The notes beneath the pieces are model-generated. The model ran no database searches. It was not told the DNA's origin and was given only the letters and a program-made list of their open reading frames with translations. 18,629 bases of DNA. Origin: Deltaproteobacteria bacterium. GTDB taxonomy: Bacteria > Bdellovibrionota > UBA1018 > UBA923. Below, one piece after another: positions 6,357-11,818 of the stretch (the stretch's first letter is position 1; the number at the start of each line of letters is the position of its first letter). A program made the position numbers and the translations under genes. Location: contig JACQAX010000357.1 in the NCBI GenBank assembly GCA_016194795.1, forward strand, positions 1 through 18,629, in the 5' to 3' direction.

Positions 6357-7838
6357 TCAGGCGGTCGGCGGCAACGCTTCGGCGAAGATTTCGGGCGGGT
6401 TCTCGACGGCGATCTCGAGCCCGTATTCTTTCTCCTTGCGGTACAGCGTCTTGCGGTCGATGCCGAGGATCTGCGCCGCCTGCTCCTTGCTCGTGCCGGT
6501 TTTCCTGAGGATGAGCTGGATGTAACGCTTCTCGATCTCGTGGAGCGGAAGAGGCTCGGAAAAATAGGCGTCGAGAAACTGGCCCGAGGACACGGACGAC
6601 TCGGCCGACGGGATGTCGTCTTCGGTGATCCATTGCCCGGTGCAGAGAATGGCGGCGCGCTCGACGGTGTTTTCGAGCTCGCGTACGTTGCCGGGCCACG
6701 GCTGTTCGATGAGCTTCGCGATCGCGCGCGGCATGAAGCCGGCGATCTTCAGCCCGTGGGTGGCGAGGTGTTTTCTGAGGAAGTGCTCGGCGAGCGGCAG
6801 GATGTCGTCCTTGCGCTGCCTCAGCGCCGGCAGGGCGACCGGGATCACGCACAGGCGGTAGTACAGGTCTTCGCGAAACAGCCCCTCGCGGATCGCCTTG
6901 CGCAGGTCTTTGTGGGTGGCGGCGACGATGCGGATGTCGACGGCGTGATTCTTGTTGCTGCCGACGGGCTTGACCGTGCGCTCTTGAACCACGCGCAGAA
7001 GCTTCGCCTGCAGCGAGACCGGCATGTCGCCGATCTCGTCGAGAAAAATGGTTCCGCCTCGGGCCTCGTCGAACAGGCCGCGCTTGTCCTGATGGGCGCC
7101 GGTGAACGCGCCCTTCACGTGACCGAACAGCTCGCTCTCGAGCAGCTCCGACGGGATGGCCGAGCAGTTGATGGGGATGAAGGCGCACTTGGCCCTCGGG
7201 CTCAGGTTGTGGATGGCCCGCGCGATCACCTCCTTGCCGGTGCCGGTTTCTCCGGTGATCATGACGTTGGCGTGGGTGGGCGCGATCCTCTGCACCAGGT
7301 CGAAGATGGGGCGGATCGCATCGCTCTTGCCGACGATGTTCTCGAACTTCCAGGTTCCTTTGACCTCGTTGCGAAGCACTGAGTTTTCGTTTTCGAGCGT
7401 TCGCACGCGAAGCGCGTGCTCGAGCGAAAGCTTCAGCTCGTCGAGGTTGAGCGGCTTGAGCACGTAGTCGAAGGCGCCGCTCTTCATCGCCTTGACGGCG
7501 TTCTGCAGATGCCCGTGCGCGGTCATCAAGATGATCGGGATCTGCGGCATCGACTTGCGGAAGTCCTCGACGATCTCGACACCGGTCATTCCGAGCAGCG
7601 TCACGTCGGAAAGAATGAGATCGAAGTCGGCGGTTTTCTTCGAGAGCTCGGCCAGCGCCTGGATGGTGCTTCCGACGGTCGTGACGCGAAACTCGGGGCG
7701 CAGCGAAAGCTTCAGCAGCGACTGCACGTCGAGATCGTCGTCGATGGCCAGGATGTGGTGCTTGGGAGTGTCCATTTCTGTGAGGAGGCTATCACGTATT
7801 CGCCCCAGCCAGCCGTTTTGCTCGTTATCGTCGCTCAT
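6357..7838 (-). CDS. Sigma54-dependent response regulator (NtrC family)
   Basis: A 493-aa activator with the full NtrC plan; numbering here is from TTG 7868, ten codons upstream of the chosen start. The receiver carries acidic residues 43-45, phospho-acceptor Asp88 in LILSDVTLL, Thr116 and Lys138. The AAA+ domain has Walker A GETGTGKE (206-213), the sigma54-contacting loop GAFTGA (253-258) and Walker B GGTIFLDEIGD. A Fis-type helix-turn-helix lies at about 455-480 (SKEQAAQILGIDRKTLYRK). ATG 7838 was chosen over TTG 7868 because AAAGGGGAGG lies 8 nt before it, inside the longer reading. No histidine kinase is in the window, so it is an orphan here. It lies downstream of csbD-like, glsB-like and permease genes, several with sigma54-type promoters, which makes it their candidate activator. 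Confidence 0.96.
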   Translation of the reverse strand: MSDDNEQNGWLGRIRDSLLTEMDTPKHHILAIDDDLDVQSLLKLSLRPEFRVTTVGSTIQALAELSKKTADFDLILSDVTLLGMTGVEIVEDFRKSMPQIPIILMTAHGHLQNAVKAMKSGAFDYVLKPLNLDELKLSLEHALRVRTLENENSVLRNEVKGTWKFENIVGKSDAIRPIFDLVQRIAPTHANVMITGETGTGKEVIARAIHNLSPRAKCAFIPINCSAIPSELLESELFGHVKGAFTGAHQDKRGLFDEARGGTIFLDEIGDMPVSLQAKLLRVVQERTVKPVGSNKNHAVDIRIVAATHKDLRKAIREGLFREDLYYRLCVIPVALPALRQRKDDILPLAEHFLRKHLATHGLKIAGFMPRAIAKLIEQPWPGNVRELENTVERAAILCTGQWITEDDIPSAESSVSSGQFLDAYFSEPLPLHEIEKRYIQLILRKTGTSKEQAAQILGIDRKTLYRKEKEYGLEIAVENPPEIFAEALPPTA

Positions 7839-7878
7839 GGCGCTTGCCTCCCCTTTATTCCCCAGCAATAACGCGTTC

Positions 7879-7910
7879 GAGAGAGGGACCTTCTTACGTT
7901 ACCCTCTCTC
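7879..7910. terminator. Nine-bp inverted repeat between csbD-like and regulator genes
   Basis: GAGAGAGGG (7879-7887) and CCCTCTCTC (7902-7910) form a perfect 9-bp stem around a 14-nt loop, just past the csbD-like stop and before the regulator start on the minus strand. It is not followed by a T-run, so it may be a Rho-dependent end, a protective 3' stem, or an operator for the regulator gene rather than a classical terminator. Confidence 0.4.
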
Positions 7911-7932
7911 CTCGCGTCATGCCTTCAGCGAA

Positions 7933-8184
7933 TCAGACAGCCTTGATGACTGGCTTCGGACTTGGCGTGGCGTGCTTCGCGGGTTCGGTGAGCGCGGCCT
8001 TGAAGGCCTGGTATTCGCGCTCGGCTCGCTCCTGGGCGTAGCCGTAGGTTTTCTGGATCTTGCCCGAGAGCAGCTCGAGGTTGCCCTTGAAGGCCTCGAT
8101 CTCGTCGTCGGAGAACTTGCTCCACGTCGCCTTGATCTTGCCTTTGACTTCACTCCAGTTGCCTTGAACGGTATTCTTATTCAT
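7933..8184 (-). CDS. CsbD family stress-response protein
   Basis: An 83-aa hydrophilic helical protein matching the CsbD pattern: NTVQGNWSEVKGKIKATW, then LSGKIQKTYGYAQERAEREY. CsbD proteins are small, abundant general-stress proteins; their molecular role is poorly defined. A Pro/Lys/Ala tail (residues 69-83) extends beyond the usual domain. ATG 8184 has a clear ribosome site (AGGAG, 6-nt spacing), and the longer in-frame reading upstream is an unlikely Arg/Ser-rich extension. A sigma54-type promoter (8230-8246) lies about 35 nt upstream of the ATG by predicted start site, so expression is likely activated by an enhancer-binding protein such as the regulator encoded next door. It sits between the glsB-like and regulator genes. 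Confidence 0.92.
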   Translation of the reverse strand: MNKNTVQGNWSEVKGKIKATWSKFSDDEIEAFKGNLELLSGKIQKTYGYAQERAEREYQAFKAALTEPAKHATPSPKPVIKAV

Positions 8185-8229
8185 GATGTCTCCTGTCGTT
8201 GATGTTTTGTTGGTCACGAGCTTCTCTAG

Positions 8230-8246
8230 AGCAAGCGCCGGGCCAA
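8230..8246 (-). promoter_or_regulatory. Sigma54 (-24/-12) promoter upstream of csbD-like gene
   Basis: On the minus strand, TTGGCCCGGCGCTTGCT matches YTGGCACG-N4-TTGCW with one substitution (A to C), with 10 bp between GG (8244-8243) and GC (8232-8231). The predicted start is near 8219, giving a leader of about 35 nt that contains the csbD-like ribosome site. A GGGG-N7-CCCC dyad at 8287-8301 is centred about 75 bp upstream of that start. Confidence 0.78.
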
Positions 8247-8272
8247 GGCTGGCTGAGCGTGGAGTCGCGGCT

Positions 8273-8341
8273 TCAGGCCGGTTTTCGGGGCAAAGATCCC
8301 CGGCGCCGTAGCCAAACGCCCCGACGTCAGGCCGTTCTTCG
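8273..8341. promoter_or_regulatory. Candidate enhancer region: dyad flanked by a 15-bp direct repeat
   Basis: A dyad CGGGG-N7-CCCCG (8286-8302) is bracketed by two copies of TCAGGCCG-N4-TCG (8273-8287 and 8327-8341, 13 of 15 bases identical, 54 bp apart). The second copy overlaps the glsB-like stop. The dyad sits about 75 bp upstream of the predicted csbD-like start, where sigma54 activators usually bind. Assignment as an enhancer is inference. Confidence 0.45.
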
Positions 8342-8590
8342 AAAGCCGAGGCCGATTCGAAGCACGTTCGCGACGGCAAGGAAGACGACCGCGCCGCTCG
8401 TCGACATGAGGATCGCGCCCAGGAAACCGTACGCTTCGGCTCCAAAGGCCGCGAAGATCGGGGCACCGACGAGTGCGCCGACGGCGCCCACCGCCATGTC
8501 ACCCAACGTTCCGAAGCCGTGCCCGACGACTATTTTTCCCGCCAGAAAACCCGCGATCAACCCGATGCTCAGAATCGTAAGTAAGTTCAT
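8327..8590 (-). CDS. GlsB/YeaQ/YmgE family membrane protein
   Basis: An 87-aa protein made of three predicted membrane helices (about residues 3-20, 30-50 and 55-80). Its Gly-rich pattern (LIAGFLAGKIVVG, LGDMAVGAVGALVGA) is that of the transglycosylase-associated/GlsB-YeaQ family, small inner-membrane proteins commonly induced by stress. The normal family length is about 80-90 residues, so it is complete. ATG 8590 has GGAG with 5-6 nt spacing. It lies 15 nt after the 36-aa membrane peptide and is very likely co-transcribed with it from the sigma54 promoter at 8754-8769. The csbD-like gene follows after 142 bp with its own promoter. Confidence 0.9.
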   Translation of the reverse strand: MNLLTILSIGLIAGFLAGKIVVGHGFGTLGDMAVGAVGALVGAPIFAAFGAEAYGFLGAILMSTSGAVVFLAVANVLRIGLGFRRTA

Positions 8591-8605
8591 GAATGCTCCA
8601 TTCGT

Positions 8606-8716
8606 TTATGTTCTGTTCCGGTTCAAAAACAAGACAGCCAGGCAGAACCAGATGGCGGCGGGATACACCGCCTCAAGGACCAGGTAGCTGAGAGTGAAGG
8701 CCGACTTCCGTGTCAT
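8606..8716 (-). CDS. 36-aa single-helix membrane peptide
   Basis: A short gene encoding MTRKSAFTLSYLVL... to ...LNRNRT: a basic N-terminus, one hydrophobic helix (about residues 9-31) and a basic C-terminus. The ATG at 8716 is preceded by a perfect AGGAGG with 5-nt spacing. A perfect-consensus sigma54 promoter (8754-8769) starts a leader of about 27 nt that contains this ribosome site. The first 44 bp overlap the 3' end of the permease gene in another frame. It leads the glsB-like gene by 15 nt. The combination of ideal promoter, ideal ribosome site and a clean membrane helix makes it a convincing gene despite its size. No family is recognised; a small stress-induced membrane modulator is a reasonable guess. 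Confidence 0.75.
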   Translation of the reverse strand: MTRKSAFTLSYLVLEAVYPAAIWFCLAVLFLNRNRT

Positions 8717-9785
8717 ATGAACCTCCTGTTCGAGCTGGTTGCCTTTGGAGAAGAGCAATGGCCGTGCCACAGATCACAGGGCCGATGAAAATGCCGGTGA
8801 CGCCGAAAACCTCGAGCCCGCCCAGCGCGGACACGAAGCCCACGAGCGGATGCAGGTTTGAGCCGCCGCGCAGCACGAGCGGGCGAATCAGGTTGTCGAC
8901 GGTCGCAATGACGATCGTAGCGGCTCCCAGCATGACGCCGGCGAAGATCCGGCCGCTCAGCAGCTGGTAGGCGCTCATCGAGACGAGCACCGGAAAAGCT
9001 CCAACGACCGGGACGAACGACGCGACAAACACGACCACGCCGACGGTGAGCGCCTGCGAGACGCCCAGCAGAAGGCAGGCGCACGTCGCGAGCAGCGCCT
9101 GCGACCCGCCCGAGATCATGCTGGCGAGGATCACGCCCCGGCACAGCCCGGAGAACGCCTTGAAGAGGCGCTCGGTCTCGGGCGCCGGGAAAAACGAGTG
9201 CTCGCGCACGATCTCCAGAAGCTTGAGGCCGTCGGCGAGGAAGAAGAAAAGGCTGAGAAGAAAAATCACGAAAGCGACGGCCATGTTGGGTACGTGGGCT
9301 ATGAATCCGCTCAGCACGTCGCCCAGGTGGTTGGCGACGCTCGCGATGAGCTCCTTGAGCTGGTCGGTGACTTGAGTCGCATCGATCGGCAGCAGGCGTG
9401 CGGTGCGCTCGAGAAGGGCGTCCAGGCCCGACGACTCGAAGAGCTTGTCGAGAGCCTGGTCGGACGAGCCGGGGCCGACCGACGTCGGGTTGAGCTGCTT
9501 GATCTGGCGCAGCTCGGTCAGGCCCGAGCGCACGCCAGCGACGGTGAGCGCGCCCAACGGCAGGAAGATGAGCAGGGTGACGGCCAGGGTGAAGAGCCCC
9601 GCCGCAAGCGAGCTCGGAAAGCGGCCGCGCTCGATCCGTTTCATCCACGGATAGAACAGGACCGCGAAGATCGCTCCCATTCCGACGGCGGCAAGGAAGG
9701 GCGAAAGTATGTACGCGGCCGTCAAGGCGACCGCTCCGATGAATATTTTCCCGGGCATGCGTTGGCTTACGTCTGCAAGTTTCAT
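8673..9785 (-). CDS. AI-2E family transporter (PerM/YdiK-like permease)
   Basis: A roughly 370-aa polytopic membrane protein with the AI-2E family layout: paired N-terminal helices (IFIGAVALTAAYIL..., GAIFAVLFYPWMKRIE), a large soluble middle (about residues 95-165), then a C-terminal helix block containing GGSQALLA, FVPVVGAFPVL, DNLIRPLVLRGGSNLHP and GIFIGPVICG. The DN-x-x-RP motif is typical. Family members are called autoinducer-2 exporters, but many have other or unknown roles, so the substrate is open. I chose ATG 9785 because a longer reading to 9923 adds an Arg/His-rich non-membrane stretch and the chosen length is usual for the family; no strong ribosome site is seen. Its 3' end contains the sigma54 promoter for the next two genes. 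Confidence 0.9.
   Translation of the reverse strand: MKLADVSQRMPGKIFIGAVALTAAYILSPFLAAVGMGAIFAVLFYPWMKRIERGRFPSSLAAGLFTLAVTLLIFLPLGALTVAGVRSGLTELRQIKQLNPTSVGPGSSDQALDKLFESSGLDALLERTARLLPIDATQVTDQLKELIASVANHLGDVLSGFIAHVPNMAVAFVIFLLSLFFFLADGLKLLEIVREHSFFPAPETERLFKAFSGLCRGVILASMISGGSQALLATCACLLLGVSQALTVGVVVFVASFVPVVGAFPVLVSMSAYQLLSGRIFAGVMLGAATIVIATVDNLIRPLVLRGGSNLHPLVGFVSALGGLEVFGVTGIFIGPVICGTAIALLQRQPARTGGSYDTEVGLHSQLPGP
8754..8769 (-). promoter_or_regulatory. Perfect-consensus sigma54 promoter inside permease 3' end
   Basis: On the minus strand, TGGCACGGCCATTGCT matches TGGCACG-N4-TTGCW at every position, with the exact 10-bp GG to GC spacing (8768-8767 and 8756-8755). The predicted start is near 8743. 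The transcript would begin within the permease coding region and carry the 36-aa peptide and glsB-like genes. No GGGG-N7-CCCC dyad was found in the 130 bp upstream. Confidence 0.85.
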
Positions 9786-9818
9786 GTGCAGGCGCGTGAG
9801 GGGCGCATGGACGACATG

Positions 9819-9857
9819 CTGGGGCAGATGTCCCCAGGCCTTGCGTCGATCTGCCCC
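9819..9857. promoter_or_regulatory. Candidate activator site: CTGGGG-N7-CCCCAG dyad plus half-site
   Basis: A perfect 6-bp dyad (arms 9819-9824 and 9832-9837, spacer CAGATGT) is centred about 86 bp upstream of the predicted sigma54 start at 9914. An inverted 9-nt half-site identical to one arm plus spacer (GGGGCAGAT, reading on the minus strand) follows at 9849-9857. The core GGGGCA...TCCCC recurs at 8287-8301 in front of the csbD-like promoter. Confidence 0.5.
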
Positions 9858-9887
9858 GCGCGCGCGGCACTGGAGCGCGTTGAGGCC

Positions 9888-9903
9888 TGGCGCGGATGTT
9901 GCT
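9888..9903 (+). promoter_or_regulatory. Sigma54 (-24/-12) promoter upstream of 9916 peptide
   Basis: TGGCGCGGATGTTGCT matches TGGCACG-N4-TTGCW with one substitution (A to G) and has 10 bp between GG (9889-9890) and GC (9901-9902). The predicted start is near 9914, only about 2 nt before ATG 9916, which implies a leaderless or nearly leaderless message. Confidence 0.75.
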
Positions 9904-9915
9904 CTATCTGGTCGC

Positions 9916-10071
9916 ATGAACAAAACAACACGTCAGGCTTACGTCGACCGGATCAAGGCCCAGCTCAACTACGTCTCCGCCGAGCTGAGGATCAGGTACG
10001 GAAGGCAGATCGAGGTTCTCGCGACTCTTCTCAACCCTCGGCTCAAGAAAGCCGTGGTCAAAACCAGGTAG
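9916..10071 (+). CDS. 51-aa coiled-coil-like small protein
   Basis: A 51-residue basic protein (begins MNKTTRQAYVDRIKAQLNY) with heptad-like spacing of Ile, Leu, Val and Tyr over residues 9-40, suggesting one long helix. It resembles small coiled-coil proteins that I recall near csbD/glsB-type genes, which start with a similar AY-x-x-K-x-x-AQL pattern, though the C-terminal half here diverges. ATG 9916 has no ribosome site; a sigma54-type promoter ends 14 nt before it. The gene is divergent from the permease, with about 130 bp between, and ends before the AT-rich palindrome at 10083. A stress-related role is inferred from its neighbours and promoter type only. Confidence 0.62.
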   Translation: MNKTTRQAYVDRIKAQLNYVSAELRIRYGRQIEVLATLLNPRLKKAVVKTR

Positions 10072-10082
10072 AACTCAATATC

Positions 10083-10097
10083 ATACTAATTTAGTAT
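10083..10097. promoter_or_regulatory. Perfect AT-rich palindrome upstream of subtilase gene
   Basis: ATACTAA and TTAGTAT pair perfectly around a single T, and an outer pair CAATA (10077-10081 region) and TATTG gives an alternative stem. It stands out in GC-rich surroundings, 35 bp before the subtilase ATG, and could be an operator or mark the end of the 9916 transcript. TAGTAT (10092-10097) could be a -10 box but lacks a matching -35. Confidence 0.35.
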
Positions 10098-10131
10098 TGA
10101 ATTAAATCCGTGGGCGGGATAGCCCTCCGCC

Positions 10132-11739
10132 ATGAGATTGAGCCTCGTTGCCGCCTTACTGCTTCTGGCGACTCCCGCGGCGCGAGCCGCCGAGGCGTCG
10201 TGCTCGTTTCTCGTTTCGGTTTCGGATGCCGAGGGCTTCGGAAACCTCACTCCTTACTGGGCCCAGGAAGCCGTCGGCGGCGATCTGGCCGCGGCGTTCG
10301 TGGCCGCCTCCCAACAGGCTTCGAGCGTCGACGTCGGCGTGATCGACGGCGGCGTGACGCTCGGCTCGCTTCCCGAAGAACGTCTTGGCCCCACGCTCAA
10401 GGCCTGCCTTCGCGATCAGGCGCTCTGCGAGCTCTTGCCCGACCAGCACGGCACGGCGGTTTCGAGTATCATCGTCGGCCAGAGCCCCGTCGGCATCGCC
10501 TCGCGCGCGATCCTCGCGCAGGCGGCTTCGGCGCTGAACCCCCGGGAGAAACCTGGCGAGAGCTGGGCCTTCGAGGGGGCCTTGAAACGTTTTCTCGCGA
10601 CGGCCCCGCTCCCGCCGATCGTGAACATGTCGATGTACGCGTCCGACTCGCTTTACAACGGAGCGTTCAAGAGCCTCACCGAGTCGCTCTCCGGAAAAAC
10701 GATCGTGGTCCGAAGCGCCGGAAACTTCTTTCCGAAGATGCCCTACCGTTTCACCGTGCAGCCGCCGGGGCTCGTCGTCGGAAGCGTGGCGCCCAACGGG
10801 CTTCTGAGCGACATGTCGCAGGAGGCGCCGTTCGTCACGGTCACCGCTCCGAGCAACTACGAGATCCGCTCGTACCGGCCCACGAGCACGTTCGGCGGCC
10901 GCGAGCTCTTCGCTTTTCGTGGCACGAGCGGCGCCGCGCCGGTCGTGACCGCGAGCCTCGCCAACGTCCTGAGCTTTCTGCCCGAGCTTACGCTCGAGCA
11001 GGCCAAGCGCCTCATCGAGCGCACGTCGCTCAAAACGATCGGCTACGCCTCGAACCCGGGAATGAACGGCGCGGGCGTCGTCAACGCCTACAAGCTCGCG
11101 CGAGTGGCCGAGCGCCTGCGCGCGCGGGGCTTCGACGCGCGTCGCGAGAGCATGCTCACCGACGACGCCACCTATGCGTTCACCGACGAGGTCGCGAGCC
11201 TTCGCGCCGAGGCGGCGGCGCTGGGCGCGGGCTGCGACGCCGACCGGCGCCGGCTGGCGCTGCTGCGGGCCGCGCTCTTTCTCGCGCCGAACGAGGAGGG
11301 CGTGCGCCACGACGTGGGCTTGATCTATCGCTCGCTTGGCTTCGACGCGCAGGCCGACTTCTTCGACGCGAGCTCGATCGCAAGCGTGCTCGCCGACATG
11401 AAGACCGACTACGACCGCGTGCTGCTGGCCATCCGGGCGCGCGTCGCCCTCGACGGCGCCCTGGTCGGCGACTTCGCGAAAATACGCCGCCCGGGCGAGC
11501 GCGCCGAGCTCGTCGTGCTCGCCGGCAAAGCCCTGGGACGCGCTTCGGCTCCCCTCGTCGACGTCGCGCTCGTCGACACGAGCCCGCTGGTGAGGATCAA
11601 GGCCCTCATCTTCCTCGACGACGCCCACGACGCTCGTGAATGCCACGAGCTCGCCGCGCGAACGCTCCGGAGCGAGCGCGACGACGACGTGCGCGCGGCC
11701 GCGAGCGACGCTCTCGAGCGCTGCGCCTCCGAACGTTGA
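10132..11739 (+). CDS. Secreted subtilase (S8 family) with C-terminal helical extension
   Basis: A 535-aa protein with a signal peptide (residues 1-20, ending ARA-AE) and a subtilisin-like domain whose catalytic residues are visible: Asp72 in VGVIDGGV, His106 in DQHGTAVSS, oxyanion Asn198 in RSAGNFF and Ser266 in FRGTSGAAP. The catalytic Asp comes only about 50 residues after the signal peptide, so there is no room for the usual inhibitory prodomain. After about residue 325 the protein continues with a roughly 200-residue Ala/Leu/Arg-rich helical region; its last part (VDTSPLVRIKALIFLDDA, DDDVRAAASDALERCA) looks like HEAT-type repeats, perhaps for substrate or partner binding. The start ATG has only a weak upstream site. 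It is followed by a second protease gene. Confidence 0.88.
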   Translation: MRLSLVAALLLLATPAARAAEASCSFLVSVSDAEGFGNLTPYWAQEAVGGDLAAAFVAASQQASSVDVGVIDGGVTLGSLPEERLGPTLKACLRDQALCELLPDQHGTAVSSIIVGQSPVGIASRAILAQAASALNPREKPGESWAFEGALKRFLATAPLPPIVNMSMYASDSLYNGAFKSLTESLSGKTIVVRSAGNFFPKMPYRFTVQPPGLVVGSVAPNGLLSDMSQEAPFVTVTAPSNYEIRSYRPTSTFGGRELFAFRGTSGAAPVVTASLANVLSFLPELTLEQAKRLIERTSLKTIGYASNPGMNGAGVVNAYKLARVAERLRARGFDARRESMLTDDATYAFTDEVASLRAEAAALGAGCDADRRRLALLRAALFLAPNEEGVRHDVGLIYRSLGFDAQADFFDASSIASVLADMKTDYDRVLLAIRARVALDGALVGDFAKIRRPGERAELVVLAGKALGRASAPLVDVALVDTSPLVRIKALIFLDDAHDARECHELAARTLRSERDDDVRAAASDALERCASER

Positions 11740-11740
11740 A

Positions 11741-11790
11741 ATTTCGGCTCTGATTTCCGGCGGAGCCGCTGGAAATCCAGCACCCGAAAT
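11741..11790. repeat. Long two-tier imperfect hairpin between protease genes
   Basis: Outer arms ATTTCGG (11741-11747) and CCGAAAT (11784-11790) and inner arms GATTTCC (11752-11758) and GGAAATC (11771-11777) are both perfect 7-bp pairs. The centre (GCGGAGCCGC) can also fold. It begins 2 bp after the subtilase stop. The size and symmetry suggest a transcript-end structure or a REP-like element; no T-run follows, so a standard intrinsic terminator is unlikely. Confidence 0.45.
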
Positions 11791-11792
11791 CG

Positions 11793-11801
11793 TGATATAA
11801 T
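11793..11801 (+). promoter_or_regulatory. Extended -10 promoter (TGATATAAT) for metalloprotease gene
   Basis: A perfect TATAAT (11796-11801) preceded by TG one base upstream forms an extended -10 element, which needs little or no -35 box; the -35 position reads AAATCC. The predicted start is near 11808, giving a leader of about 11 nt with GGGGGA before ATG 11819. This supports 11819 as the true start of the gene. Confidence 0.6.
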
Positions 11802-11818
11802 GTGAGCGCGGGGGAATC

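Noticed and set aside
7839..7868. TTG start at 7868 for the sigma54 regulator
   Set aside because: The ten extra codons contain the strong ribosome site AAAGGGGAGG that serves ATG 7838.
9786..9915. Sigma54 promoter for the AI-2E-type gene
   Set aside because: No minus-strand TTGC with GG at 10-bp spacing exists in this region; the gene's promoter was not identified.
10110..11639. 509-aa alternative plus frame over the subtilase
   Set aside because: Extremely Arg-rich off-frame product without motifs; overlaps the true frame completely.
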